DNA from: Oscillospiraceae bacterium
Lineage (GTDB): Bacteria > Bacillota > Clostridia > Oscillospirales > CAG-272
Length of the DNA: 22,208 nt
NCBI GenBank assembly: GCA_015065205.1
Contig: SVQS01000012.1
Span: forward strand, 1 to 22,208
Reading direction: 5' to 3'
A model generated the notes under the pieces. It ran no database searches and was not told the DNA's origin. It saw only the letters and a program-made list of their open reading frames with translations. This document shows, piece after piece, positions 1 to 7,700 of the stretch (position 1 is its first letter; each line of letters opens with the position of its first letter). The translations under genes were made by a program, and so were the position numbers.

Positions 1-98
1 TCACCTCGCATACTTCTACAAAATACGCGTTTAGTATGCCAACTTTTTAGGCACATCATCAAAATTTTATAAAAGTTTGACCTAAATCAAAAAAACTC

Positions 99-127
99 TT
101 GATTTTTTTCGCATTTTGGTATATAAT
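99..127 (+). promoter_or_regulatory. Sigma-A promoter of fba
   Basis: A TTGATT -35 box (99-104) and a perfect TATAAT -10 box (122-127) are separated by 17 bases. Transcription would start near 134, giving a leader of about 32 bases. The leader carries a strong AGGAGG ribosome site at 153-158, seven bases before the fba ATG. Upstream, positions 1-98 hold no gene. They contain a possible GCATAC/GTATGC inverted repeat (8-13 with 34-39) of unknown meaning. Confidence 0.8.
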
Positions 128-165
128 GTTATTGTTTAATTGAACAAAATTCAGGAGGATTTAAA

Positions 166-1029
166 ATGTTAGTTTCGGCAAAAGAAATGTTGACCAAGGC
201 AAAGGCAGGTCACTATGCTGTAGGTCAGTTCAATATCAATAACCTCGAATGGACAAAAGCCATTCTTCAAACCGCACAGGAGCTCAACTCTCCCGTTATT
301 CTCGGCGTATCCGAGGGTGCAGGCAAATATATGTGCGGCTTCAAAACCGTTACCAATATGGTTAAGGCTATGATCGATGAACTTGGTATCACCGTTCCCG
401 TAGCACTCCACCTCGACCACGGCTCTTACGAGGGCTGCTACAAGTGCATCGAGGCAGGCTTCTCTTCCATTATGTTCGACGGTTCTCACTATCCCATCGA
501 AGAGAACGTAGCAAAGACCAAGGAACTCGTTGCAGTTTGCGAAGAGAAGGGACTTTCTCTTGAAGCAGAGGTCGGCTCTATCGGCGGCGAGGAAGACGGC
601 GTTGTTGGTATGGGCGAGTGCGCTGATCCCAACGAGTGCAAGATGATTGCAGACCTCGGCGTTACCATGCTCGCAGCAGGTATCGGCAACATTCACGGCA
701 AATATCCCGAAAATTGGCAGGGACTTTCTTTTGAGACTCTCGCAGCCGTTTCCGAAAAGGTAGGCGAGATGCCTCTCGTTCTGCACGGCGGTACGGGTAT
801 CCCCGAGGATATGATCAAGAAGGCGATCTCCCTTGGCGTTTCCAAGATCAACGTTAACACCGAGTGTCAGCTCGCATTTGCAGCTGCTACCCGCGCATAC
901 GTTGAGGCAGGCAAGGATCTTTCCGGCAAGGGCTTTGACCCCCGTAAGCTCCTCGCTCCCGGCGTTGAAGCAATCAAGGCAACCGTTAAAGAAAAGATGG
1001 AGCTCTTCGGTTCCGTTGGCAAAGCGTAA
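166..1029 (+). CDS. fba: Class II fructose-1,6-bisphosphate aldolase
   Basis: This enzyme reversibly cleaves fructose 1,6-bisphosphate into dihydroxyacetone phosphate and glyceraldehyde 3-phosphate in cytosolic glycolysis and gluconeogenesis. The 287-residue protein has the usual length for the zinc-dependent class II family. Visible motifs are HLDHG at 82-86 (catalytic Asp84 and zinc ligand His85), the acidic EAEVGSIGG stretch at 133-141, GNIHGKYP at 174-181 (His178) and the phosphate-binding HGGTG at 207-211 (His207). The start is fixed by an AGGAGG site seven bases upstream and by the typical N-terminus MLVSAKEML. It has its own consensus promoter and is followed by a hairpin region, so it is probably monocistronic. 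The relaxed G/C-ending codon choice (CTC, GGC, ATC) fits a highly expressed gene. The family assignment is very secure. Tagatose-bisphosphate aldolase is a close relative, but the single-gene glycolytic setting favours fba. Confidence 0.95.
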   Translation: MLVSAKEMLTKAKAGHYAVGQFNINNLEWTKAILQTAQELNSPVILGVSEGAGKYMCGFKTVTNMVKAMIDELGITVPVALHLDHGSYEGCYKCIEAGFSSIMFDGSHYPIEENVAKTKELVAVCEEKGLSLEAEVGSIGGEEDGVVGMGECADPNECKMIADLGVTMLAAGIGNIHGKYPENWQGLSFETLAAVSEKVGEMPLVLHGGTGIPEDMIKKAISLGVSKINVNTECQLAFAAATRAYVEAGKDLSGKGFDPRKLLAPGVEAIKATVKEKMELFGSVGKA

Positions 1030-1048
1030 TAAAATAGACGCGGTTTAT

Positions 1049-1082
1049 GTGGGGGAAACTTCTTAAAAGAAGTTTCCCCCAC
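1049..1082. repeat. 16-bp perfect palindrome, possible dispersed repeat or terminator of fba
   Basis: GTGGGGGAAACTTCTT (1049-1064) is exactly mirrored by AAGAAGTTTCCCCCAC (1067-1082), with only AA between the arms. In RNA it would form a very stable stem about 20 bases after the fba stop codon. It lacks a long T-run; what follows is ACACCCCTTT. It is therefore not a textbook terminator and may be a copy of a chromosomal palindromic repeat that also blocks transcription or 3'-end decay. Confidence 0.6.
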
Positions 1083-1150
1083 ACCCCTTTCAAGAACTCC
1101 CTAACATAAATTCTAAAAGGGAACTCCTAACACACGGATAGACAGTCGGC

Positions 1151-1171
1151 GCGAGGTGCAACCTCGCTTTT
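1151..1171 (+). terminator. Short GC-rich hairpin with T4 tail
   Basis: GCGAGGT (1151-1157) pairs with ACCTCGC (1161-1167) across a GCA loop and is followed by TTTT. The stem is short and the T-run is only four bases, so termination strength is uncertain. The arms resemble the hairpin at 11201-11229. Confidence 0.4.
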
Positions 1172-1267
1172 GCTGCCGCGAGCGGTCAGGCACCTCCAAG
1201 ACCCTGCCCGCTAAGAGAGTAGATTTATCGAATAGAAAAGTATCATATATTTTTCAAAATGTATTTC

Positions 1268-1296
1268 TTGACAACAAAGCGCGAATACTGTATAAT
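1268..1296 (+). promoter_or_regulatory. Consensus sigma-A promoter of the acyltransferase operon
   Basis: Perfect TTGACA (1268-1273) and perfect TATAAT (1291-1296) with 17 bases between them. The predicted transcript starts near 1303, so the leader before the ATG at 1325 is only about 20 bases. This promoter lies downstream of the possible upstream ATG at 1259 and so rules it out as the start codon. Confidence 0.9.
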
Positions 1297-1324
1297 AAAA
1301 GGAAGAAAGAGAGCTATCTTAAGT

Positions 1325-2734
1325 ATGGTATTTTCCTCTCTGATTTTTTTATTTGCATATCTGCCCGCGGTTTTGCTGATTTATTTTATTGTGCCGCGAA
1401 AAGGGAAGAATTTAGCCCTTTTTCTCGTCAGTCTTTTCTTTTACGCGTGGGGAGAGCCGATCTACGTGCTTTTGATGCTCGTGTCTACTACTCTTGCGTA
1501 TCTTTTTGGGCTTCTTATCGGCACGTATCGAGAAGAAAAGCCTCGCCGCGCCAAGATATTTACCGCACTTTCGGTATGTGTCAGTCTTTCATTTTTGCTC
1601 TTTTTCAAATACTATAACTTTTTCGCGCAAAATCTTTCGCGCCTGCCCACGATCAACCTACCTACGATTGCGGGATTGGCATTGCCGATAGGCATCTCTT
1701 TTTATACCTTTCAAATCATTTCCTACACGGTAGACGTGTACCGCGGCGATTGCGCGGCGCAAAGGAATTATATCAATTTTGGCGCGTATGTCACCCTCTT
1801 TCCGCAACTGATTGCGGGACCAATCGTGCGTTATACCGAGATTGACGAACAACTCACCTCGCGCCGCGAGAACGTTGACGACTTTGCCGCGGGTATTTTG
1901 CGCTTTGTCGTGGGACTTGCCAAAAAGGTGCTTATAGGAGATGCTTTGGCGGCAGGATTTGTCTATTTTCAGGACAGCGGAGCCGTGCAACCAACCGTTG
2001 TGGGCGCGTGGTTGACGGTGATTTTGTATTCTTTGCATCTTTACTACGACTTTTCGGGATACTCGGATATGGCAATCGGACTTGGCAGAATGTTCGGCTT
2101 TCACTTTCCCGAAAACTTCAACTATCCGTATATTTCAAAGAGTATTACCGAGTTTTGGCGTCGATGGCATATTTCGCTCTCGTCGTGGTTTCGTGAGTAC
2201 GTTTACATTCCGCTTGGCGGCAACCGCGTAGGGACATTCAAACGCTATCGTAACCTTGCTGTTGTTTGGTTACTCACAGGCTTTTGGCACGGAGCGGATT
2301 GGAATTTTGTACTCTGGGGCGTCTATTTTGCCGTTATTTTGATATTGGAACGCGCATTTTTGCTCAAATTTTTAGAAAATTCGCCGCGTGTAATAGGGCA
2401 TCTGTATTCACTTTTTCTCATCGGTGTGGGATTTCTCATCTTTTCACACAGCGACCTCGGCGCGGCACTTGCCACCTTTTTAGCCCTGTTTGGCGTGGGA
2501 ATCGACAGCTTTGCAACCTCTGTTGCGCTTTATACCTTGATACGCATGGTGCCACTCATTCTTGTTTCCTCCATCGGCGCGACACCCATTCCCAAAAGAA
2601 TTTGGGAACGCATACAAATAAGACATCCGCGCCTGCAATCCGCAACGGTTATCCTTTGCCTTGCACTTTTTGCTGTGTGTGTGGCATATTTGGTGGACTC
2701 CACCTTTAGTCCGTTTGAATACACACAATTTTGA
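1325..2734 (+). CDS. MBOAT family O-acyltransferase (AlgI/PatA/DltB-like)
   Basis: A multi-pass membrane O-acyltransferase that, by family knowledge, takes an acyl (usually acetyl) group from the cytoplasm and passes it to an extracytoplasmic partner that modifies a polysaccharide. The 469-residue protein is dominated by hydrophobic helices. It carries the family signatures WRRWHISLSSWFREYVYIPL (from about 278) and GFWHGADWNFVLWG (from about 319) with the conserved catalytic His322. The start at 1325 gives the typical MVFSSLIFLFAYLP N-terminus. The longer reading frame from 1259 would begin inside or upstream of the promoter. The ribosome site is weak (GAAAGAGAG, 1305-1313). It is followed after 43 bases by a DHHW/AlgX-like gene, the usual partner. 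The substrate (capsule, teichoic acid, peptidoglycan) cannot be read from sequence; AlgI in the narrow alginate sense is unlikely in this lineage. Confidence 0.9.
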   Translation: MVFSSLIFLFAYLPAVLLIYFIVPRKGKNLALFLVSLFFYAWGEPIYVLLMLVSTTLAYLFGLLIGTYREEKPRRAKIFTALSVCVSLSFLLFFKYYNFFAQNLSRLPTINLPTIAGLALPIGISFYTFQIISYTVDVYRGDCAAQRNYINFGAYVTLFPQLIAGPIVRYTEIDEQLTSRRENVDDFAAGILRFVVGLAKKVLIGDALAAGFVYFQDSGAVQPTVVGAWLTVILYSLHLYYDFSGYSDMAIGLGRMFGFHFPENFNYPYISKSITEFWRRWHISLSSWFREYVYIPLGGNRVGTFKRYRNLAVVWLLTGFWHGADWNFVLWGVYFAVILILERAFLLKFLENSPRVIGHLYSLFLIGVGFLIFSHSDLGAALATFLALFGVGIDSFATSVALYTLIRMVPLILVSSIGATPIPKRIWERIQIRHPRLQSATVILCLALFAVCVAYLVDSTFSPFEYTQF

Positions 2735-2777
2735 TTGAATTGATTAGAAAGGGAAGCGCATTCGCGCGAAGCAATAA

Positions 2778-3956
2778 ATGAAACACCGACACTCAATTGC
2801 CATCGTCGTCAGCTTCGTTTTGCTTCTTGGTTTTACGGCGATCGCCTTTTGGATCATCCCCGATAACGATTTTTCCGCGCGTGAGAACCGCGCCCTGCAA
2901 ACGCTTCCGCGTTTCGATAAAGATAAACTTTTTTCAGGCGAGCTTTCAAGCGCCTACAACGACTATTTTGCCGACCAATTTGTGGCGCGAGATGTTCTTG
3001 TCACCCTCAAAGGCACGCTTGAGCTCCTCTCAGGAAAGGGCGAAAATAATGGCATCCTGCTCGGCGACAGAGGTCAGCTTGCCAAGCGACTTTTTGCCAC
3101 CGCGCGCATTGGTAAAGATGCGGCAGAGGATAGCGATATCATCGACAGCGAGCATCTAAAAAACGCGGCTGACGGGATCAATCGCGCATCCGAAAATGTT
3201 GATGTTCCGTTTGTCGTTTTCCTAACAGGCCGTACCGCCGATGTCGCCTCATCTGCGTTTTTATATCCCAATCATGCAAGTGACGCGATGCTTGAAACCT
3301 TGCGGCAGAATGTAGCAGAAGATGTCAATTATCTCGACCTCGTTCCCACTTATCGAGAGAGATATGAGAGTGGAGAATACGTCTACTACCGCACAGACCA
3401 CCATTGGACAACGCTTGGCGCATACTACGCTTACTGCGATATTTTGAAAGCCTTTGGAATGGAAAACGACATCATTCCCACAGAAAAATTCCAGAAAGAA
3501 ATCGTCTCTACCAATTTTTATGGCACGTTTGCCGCGGCATCAGGCTTTCATTTTGTGCCGCCCGACAGTGTGGAATTGTGGCTTTTTGGCAACGAAGAAG
3601 AGTTCCTTGTCACAGCCGACGGTCATACGCTTGATGGGGGATTTTACAATCGCAGGCATCTCTCGGGAAACGACAAATATTCTGTCTTTCTCGATGGCAC
3701 GCACGACGTTGTCACCGTTACAAAAAAGGACGGTCAAGACCGCCCGACACTCGCGATTTTCAAGGATAGCTTTGCCAATTCCGTAGCCCCCTTTTTGGCA
3801 CAGCACTTTGATCTCGTTTTGTATAATCTCTCCTCGCCACGCACCGATTACACCGACGTCACGACTTGGTCGCGCGCTTGTCGCGCCGATGCCGCATTGG
3901 TGCTCTACACGCTGGGGAACGTTATAGAAACCGACAAAATGAACCGTTTACGTTAA
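2778..3956 (+). CDS. DHHW/AlgX-AlgJ-like extracytoplasmic acetyltransferase partner
   Basis: Probable extracytoplasmic partner of the upstream MBOAT protein, transferring the acyl group to a surface glycan. The 392-residue protein has an N-terminal membrane anchor at about residues 6-27, then a globular domain. It shows the family motif DHHWTTLGAYYAY from residue 208 and a C-terminal KDSFANS motif (329-335) with the likely nucleophile Ser331; the Asp and His of DHHW complete an SGNH-like triad by family analogy. The start is the first possible one because an in-frame TAA lies directly before the ATG. The best ribosome site (AGAAAGGGA, 2746-2754) is 23 bases upstream, with a small GCGC/GCGC hairpin between, so initiation may depend on folding or coupling. 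It is the second gene of the operon and sits 14 bases before the DUF4097-type gene. Family call is strong; substrate unknown. Confidence 0.85.
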   Translation: MKHRHSIAIVVSFVLLLGFTAIAFWIIPDNDFSARENRALQTLPRFDKDKLFSGELSSAYNDYFADQFVARDVLVTLKGTLELLSGKGENNGILLGDRGQLAKRLFATARIGKDAAEDSDIIDSEHLKNAADGINRASENVDVPFVVFLTGRTADVASSAFLYPNHASDAMLETLRQNVAEDVNYLDLVPTYRERYESGEYVYYRTDHHWTTLGAYYAYCDILKAFGMENDIIPTEKFQKEIVSTNFYGTFAAASGFHFVPPDSVELWLFGNEEEFLVTADGHTLDGGFYNRRHLSGNDKYSVFLDGTHDVVTVTKKDGQDRPTLAIFKDSFANSVAPFLAQHFDLVLYNLSSPRTDYTDVTTWSRACRADAALVLYTLGNVIETDKMNRLR

Positions 3957-3970
3957 CAAAGGAGACCACT

Positions 3971-4675
3971 ATGAAAACCAAAAAAATTATACAATATTCT
4001 ACTTTTATTGTTGGCGGATTGTTGCTGTGCACCATTCTGCTTGGAGTCCTCAACGGACTTATCGGCAAAGGGGAGTGGAACCTCGGGTGGACCAATTACC
4101 GCTACGATGATAATGCTTACCAAACAGGAGAGGGAACCATTGCCGCCCCCAATTTGGAGAGGATTGACCTTGATTGGATCGACGGCAACGTCACCGTTGT
4201 TATCTGTCAGGATGCCTATGTTTCGGTCAGCGAAAGCGCGCCTGCTGAATTGAGCGAAAAAACGCAGGTGCATTGGTTTGTCAGCGAGGATGGCAAAACG
4301 CTCTCCATCAAATATCGCGGCTCATCCTCTTTCTTTGGGGCAAACAAGGATAAGGAAAAAGACCTCATCCTCCGCATTCCCGAAAGGCTGATAGGGCAGC
4401 TGCAAACGCTCAATATCAATGCTGTTTCTTCTAACGTAACCGTTTCAAATATTATTATTGATAATATTGACGTCAAAACCGTCTCGGGTGACGTTACAAT
4501 CGAGCTTCCCGAAGCCACTGCTTTCACACTTACACACGAAAGCCGTCGCGACGGCACACCGACCATTGATTTCCCTGTAACACAAGAGGGAAATACATAC
4601 GTCAGCGGTATAGATGGTATCAAAATCAATGTCAAAACTAATAGCGGCAAGGTTGCAATTATGTCTATAAAGTAA
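3971..4675 (+). CDS. Membrane-anchored DUF4097-type beta-repeat protein
   Basis: Unknown function. The 234-residue protein has one N-terminal transmembrane segment (about 6-31), then a region rich in short beta strands with recurring patterns such as IDLDWIDGNVTVV (65-77) and IDVKTVSGDVTIEL (166-179). This pattern is typical of DUF4097/YvlB-like putative adhesin or envelope-stress proteins that form a right-handed beta fold. The start is set by an AAAGGAG site (3958-3964) seven bases upstream; a longer frame from 3866 would run through the end of the preceding gene and lacks such a site. The gene lies 14 bases after the DHHW gene and ends 11 bases before a strong terminator, so it is the last gene of the acyltransferase operon. 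A role in sensing or organising the modified envelope glycan is only inferred from this context. Confidence 0.75.
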   Translation: MKTKKIIQYSTFIVGGLLLCTILLGVLNGLIGKGEWNLGWTNYRYDDNAYQTGEGTIAAPNLERIDLDWIDGNVTVVICQDAYVSVSESAPAELSEKTQVHWFVSEDGKTLSIKYRGSSSFFGANKDKEKDLILRIPERLIGQLQTLNINAVSSNVTVSNIIIDNIDVKTVSGDVTIELPEATAFTLTHESRRDGTPTIDFPVTQEGNTYVSGIDGIKINVKTNSGKVAIMSIK

Positions 4676-4681
4676 AGTGAT

Positions 4682-4723
4682 AAAAAGGATGGGAAAGCCC
4701 ACAGGCTTTCCCATCCTTTTTTT
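4682..4723. terminator. Strong bidirectional Rho-independent terminator
   Basis: A 13-bp perfect stem, GGATGGGAAAGCC (4687-4699) and GGCTTTCCCATCC (4704-4716), has a CACA loop. It is flanked by AAAAA on the left and TTTTTTT (4717-4723) on the right, so it can terminate on both strands. It serves the operon ending at 4675 and the minus-strand helicase gene ending at 4730. Confidence 0.95.
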
Positions 4724-4729
4724 ATTGGA

Positions 4730-7700
4730 TTAGAGATTATCAACAATCTCGCAGATATTATAAATCTCGCGTTGCGGATCTCTCCACCAGTCCATACTCC
4801 AAATACGCTTGATCTTCCATCCACGGGATTCAAGGTACTTTTGGCGGTGGTAATCGCGCTCACGTGCAGAGGATGCCACGCTGTAAAGCTTACCGTCGCA
4901 TTCAATGCCAAGCACGTACTTGCCACCCTTGCGAACGGCAATGTCAATGCGGTAGCCACCAATACCAACTTGGGTATCAATGTCGTAGCCCTTTTCGCGC
5001 AGAGCATCTGCAACTCTTTGTGCAAACTCTGTTTCCAGAGGAGCGGCAACAATGCCGTAAGTTTCACCAAAGGAGCGAAGGATCATCTCTGCCTCGTCGT
5101 GATCCTCGCGGCTGACCGCAAAGGCGTACTCAAGGTATCTCTTGAGAATGCGAGGACCGTCGTTCTTTGCGTCGTCCAGCATCAGCTCGGCAGGGCGGAA
5201 GGATGTTACAATGTGGATCTTCTTCTTCGCACGGCTGATAGCAACGTTGAGTCGGTTTTCGCCACCTTTTTGGTTGAGCCAACCAAAGTTGTGAATGAGG
5301 CGTCCGCTTGTGTTCTTGGCATAACCAATAGAGAACATAATCACGTCACGTTCATCACCCTGAACACTTTCAATGTTCTTAACAAAGAAGCCTGTATCCT
5401 CACCGTTGTCCTTGCGGTTCATTTCCGCGCGAACAATAGAGCCGAACTTGGGATCCTTGACCGATTCTTCATCGATGACGTCATAGATCATATCGCGTTG
5501 CGACACGTTAAAGGCGATAACACCAATGGTTTCGTTGTTCTGTCTTGTTGCAAAGAATTCTTTAATAAGCTCTACTACGCGCTCTGCCTCTTTGCGGTTT
5601 GCACGACCTTGCCATACGGCGTCGGTAACTTGGTGAACCTCAATAGGCGGTTTTTCGGGTTTGTCGGTGTTGGGAGCAACAAAAAGTCTTCCTTTATAGA
5701 AAGCGTAGTTCGAGAAGTCGATAAGCTCCTCGTATTTGGAACGGTAGTGTGTATTGAGGAGTACGTCAGGGTAACGGAAGCGAGCCAAGTCAAGCAGGCT
5801 TTCTTCTTCAAGTGCTGCCGAAATTTCTGCATCCTCGTCGAGCATATCTTCCATCTCAAAACGTCCGTCGCCAAGGCTGGAGGGGCGGAGCTGCTTGTGG
5901 TCACCCGCAATAACAACCTTCTTTGCACGTGCAATCGAGGGGATACTTCTCTCAACATAAAGCTGAGAAGCCTCGTCGAAGATAACAAGGTCGAACAAAT
6001 CGTTCTGTTGGGGAAGGACCTCGGATACGGCCTCGGGAGTCATCAGCCAGATCTTGAGAGCCTTGAAGATCTCAAAGTCGAACTTTTGAACAAACTTGGT
6101 TACGCTGCTGCGTCTGCGGCTTTCAACAGCACGGCTGATCTCGCCCTTGCGCTTGGAGGTGGTGATATACTTGATATCATCTGCCAAGAGCTTGGTGATG
6201 CGCTGACGGGAGAGCTCTTGCTTGATTTTGATGTTGTTCTCCATGGTGGAGATGATCTTTTCAAAGGAATCAACCTTGGGGATAAGCGTGCGATTTTCGC
6301 TCTCGAACTTCTGAATGTATTCAAACAGAATGGTGTTGTAGAGCTCGTCGTTCCACTCGGTCACGGTACCCGCAAGAATCTTATGAATTTTGCGTAATGC
6401 CGCAAGATAGAGGTTTTCGTTTGCAGTCAGGCTCGTAACAACGGGCTTGAGATTTGCATATCCCGCTGTAAATTCCTTAAGGCTCTGCTTAACTGCTTCG
6501 GGTTGTTCCATCATCAAACGAACGGTATAAGAGCCGCCCGTCTTTTGGAAGTAATTCTTGGTCAGATTTTGAATTTCCTTCGTGAGACGTCCCTTAGAGG
6601 TCTGACGTTTGATAAAGGGTTGATTTCTCCACTCATCCACCTTCAGGATCATTTCATCAATGGCATCTGTAAAGAGGATGAGATCGTAGTTGGAAAGATC
6701 GTCCTTCATCTTGAGGAACCAAGGGTAGCGCTCGATGGTGAGCTGATAGTGGTCAAGGCTGTTGGTCAGCTGACCGTTGGCAAACTTTTTATGAATTGCC
6801 GAGATCTCATCATAGTTGAGGTGGAGCAATTCGTCGGTGATCACCGTGCGAATGGTCTTGTAGGTCTTGATCTGCTCGTGGTTTTGTAGATTGATGCGGC
6901 GGTTCTCCATATAAAGCTTGTAGGGAGCCACACCAAACTCGCCGGGCTTGAAGAGCTTGTCGGCAATGATTTCAAGTGTTGCCACGTCGGTATCGATCTC
7001 TGCGGAAATGGGGGAGAGATCGGGTGCCTCGATCGGTGCGTTTGCGTCGGTGCTCAAGAGCAGACGCTCAAGCTGACTGTAGAACAGATTTTTATTGTTT
7101 GCGTCGTCCATCATCACCGCATAGCGGGAGAGGGTACCGAGACGCGAGTAAACAACGTCAAGTGCGGTCTTCTTTTCGGAGACCATCAAAACATTCTTAC
7201 CTTGGTTTACAAACTGTGTGATCAGGCTTGTAATGGTTTGAGACTTACCTGTGCCGGGAGGGCCCTCAACGACCAGCTCGTCGGTGGTGTTGAGCGCGTG
7301 CAAAACGGTTTCCTGCGCCGAGTTGAGCGCGTTGATATAAACGAGAGAATCCTCGGGGATGGATTTTCTGGGGTCGAGATCATTTTTTGTATCGTCGTGG
7401 TCGGAGTAAAAGTCGATAGCTCCGTAATCCGATACAAGGTCGGATACCAAGCGGTTGACAAGACCCTTGTTTAAAATTTGCTCAAAGTCGCGTTGAATGG
7501 AGTTGGAGTAAGCAGGGAACTTACCAACTACAATATTGTGCACAAGCTTAAGTGTACCGCGCGTATACTTCGGGAAGGTTTCGCCCGGATATTCGGTAAA
7601 CTTTTTAAGCTCGTCGCTGTTGTATTCAATGCGAATATCATTGGAAGAGTAAAAATCCAAAAGTTCTTGTAAGAAAGTATCGGGGTTGATCTCCTCGGGT

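Larger units (their letters stand above)
1030..1267. other. Hairpin-rich intergenic stretch between fba and the acyltransferase operon
   Basis: No coding sequence is supported here. The stretch holds a 16-bp palindrome (1049-1082), an imperfect direct repeat (GAACTCCCTAACA at 1094-1106 and GAACTCCTAACA at 1121-1132), a small GC-rich hairpin followed by TTTT (1151-1171), and an imperfect 10-bp stem (1181-1190 with 1203-1212, one mismatch). Together these suggest a termination region or a dispersed palindromic element rather than a gene. Confidence 0.55.

Noticed and set aside
169..786. 205-codon open frame antisense to fba
   Set aside because: It lies wholly inside the secure fba gene and matches no family.
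1259..1324. Longer N-terminus for the MBOAT protein starting at the ATG at 1259
   Set aside because: The extra 22 codons overlap the perfect TTGACA-17-TATAAT promoter, and the family N-terminus begins at the ATG at 1325.
3866..3970. Longer N-terminus for the DUF4097-type protein starting at 3866
   Set aside because: It would overlap the end of the DHHW gene by 91 bases in another frame with no ribosome site; the ATG at 3971 has AAAGGAG at good spacing and begins with a membrane anchor.
4772..6397. 541-codon open frame on the plus strand
   Set aside because: It is antisense to the helicase-nuclease gene, which has all family motifs; the plus-strand translation shows no recognisable domain and no ribosome site fits.
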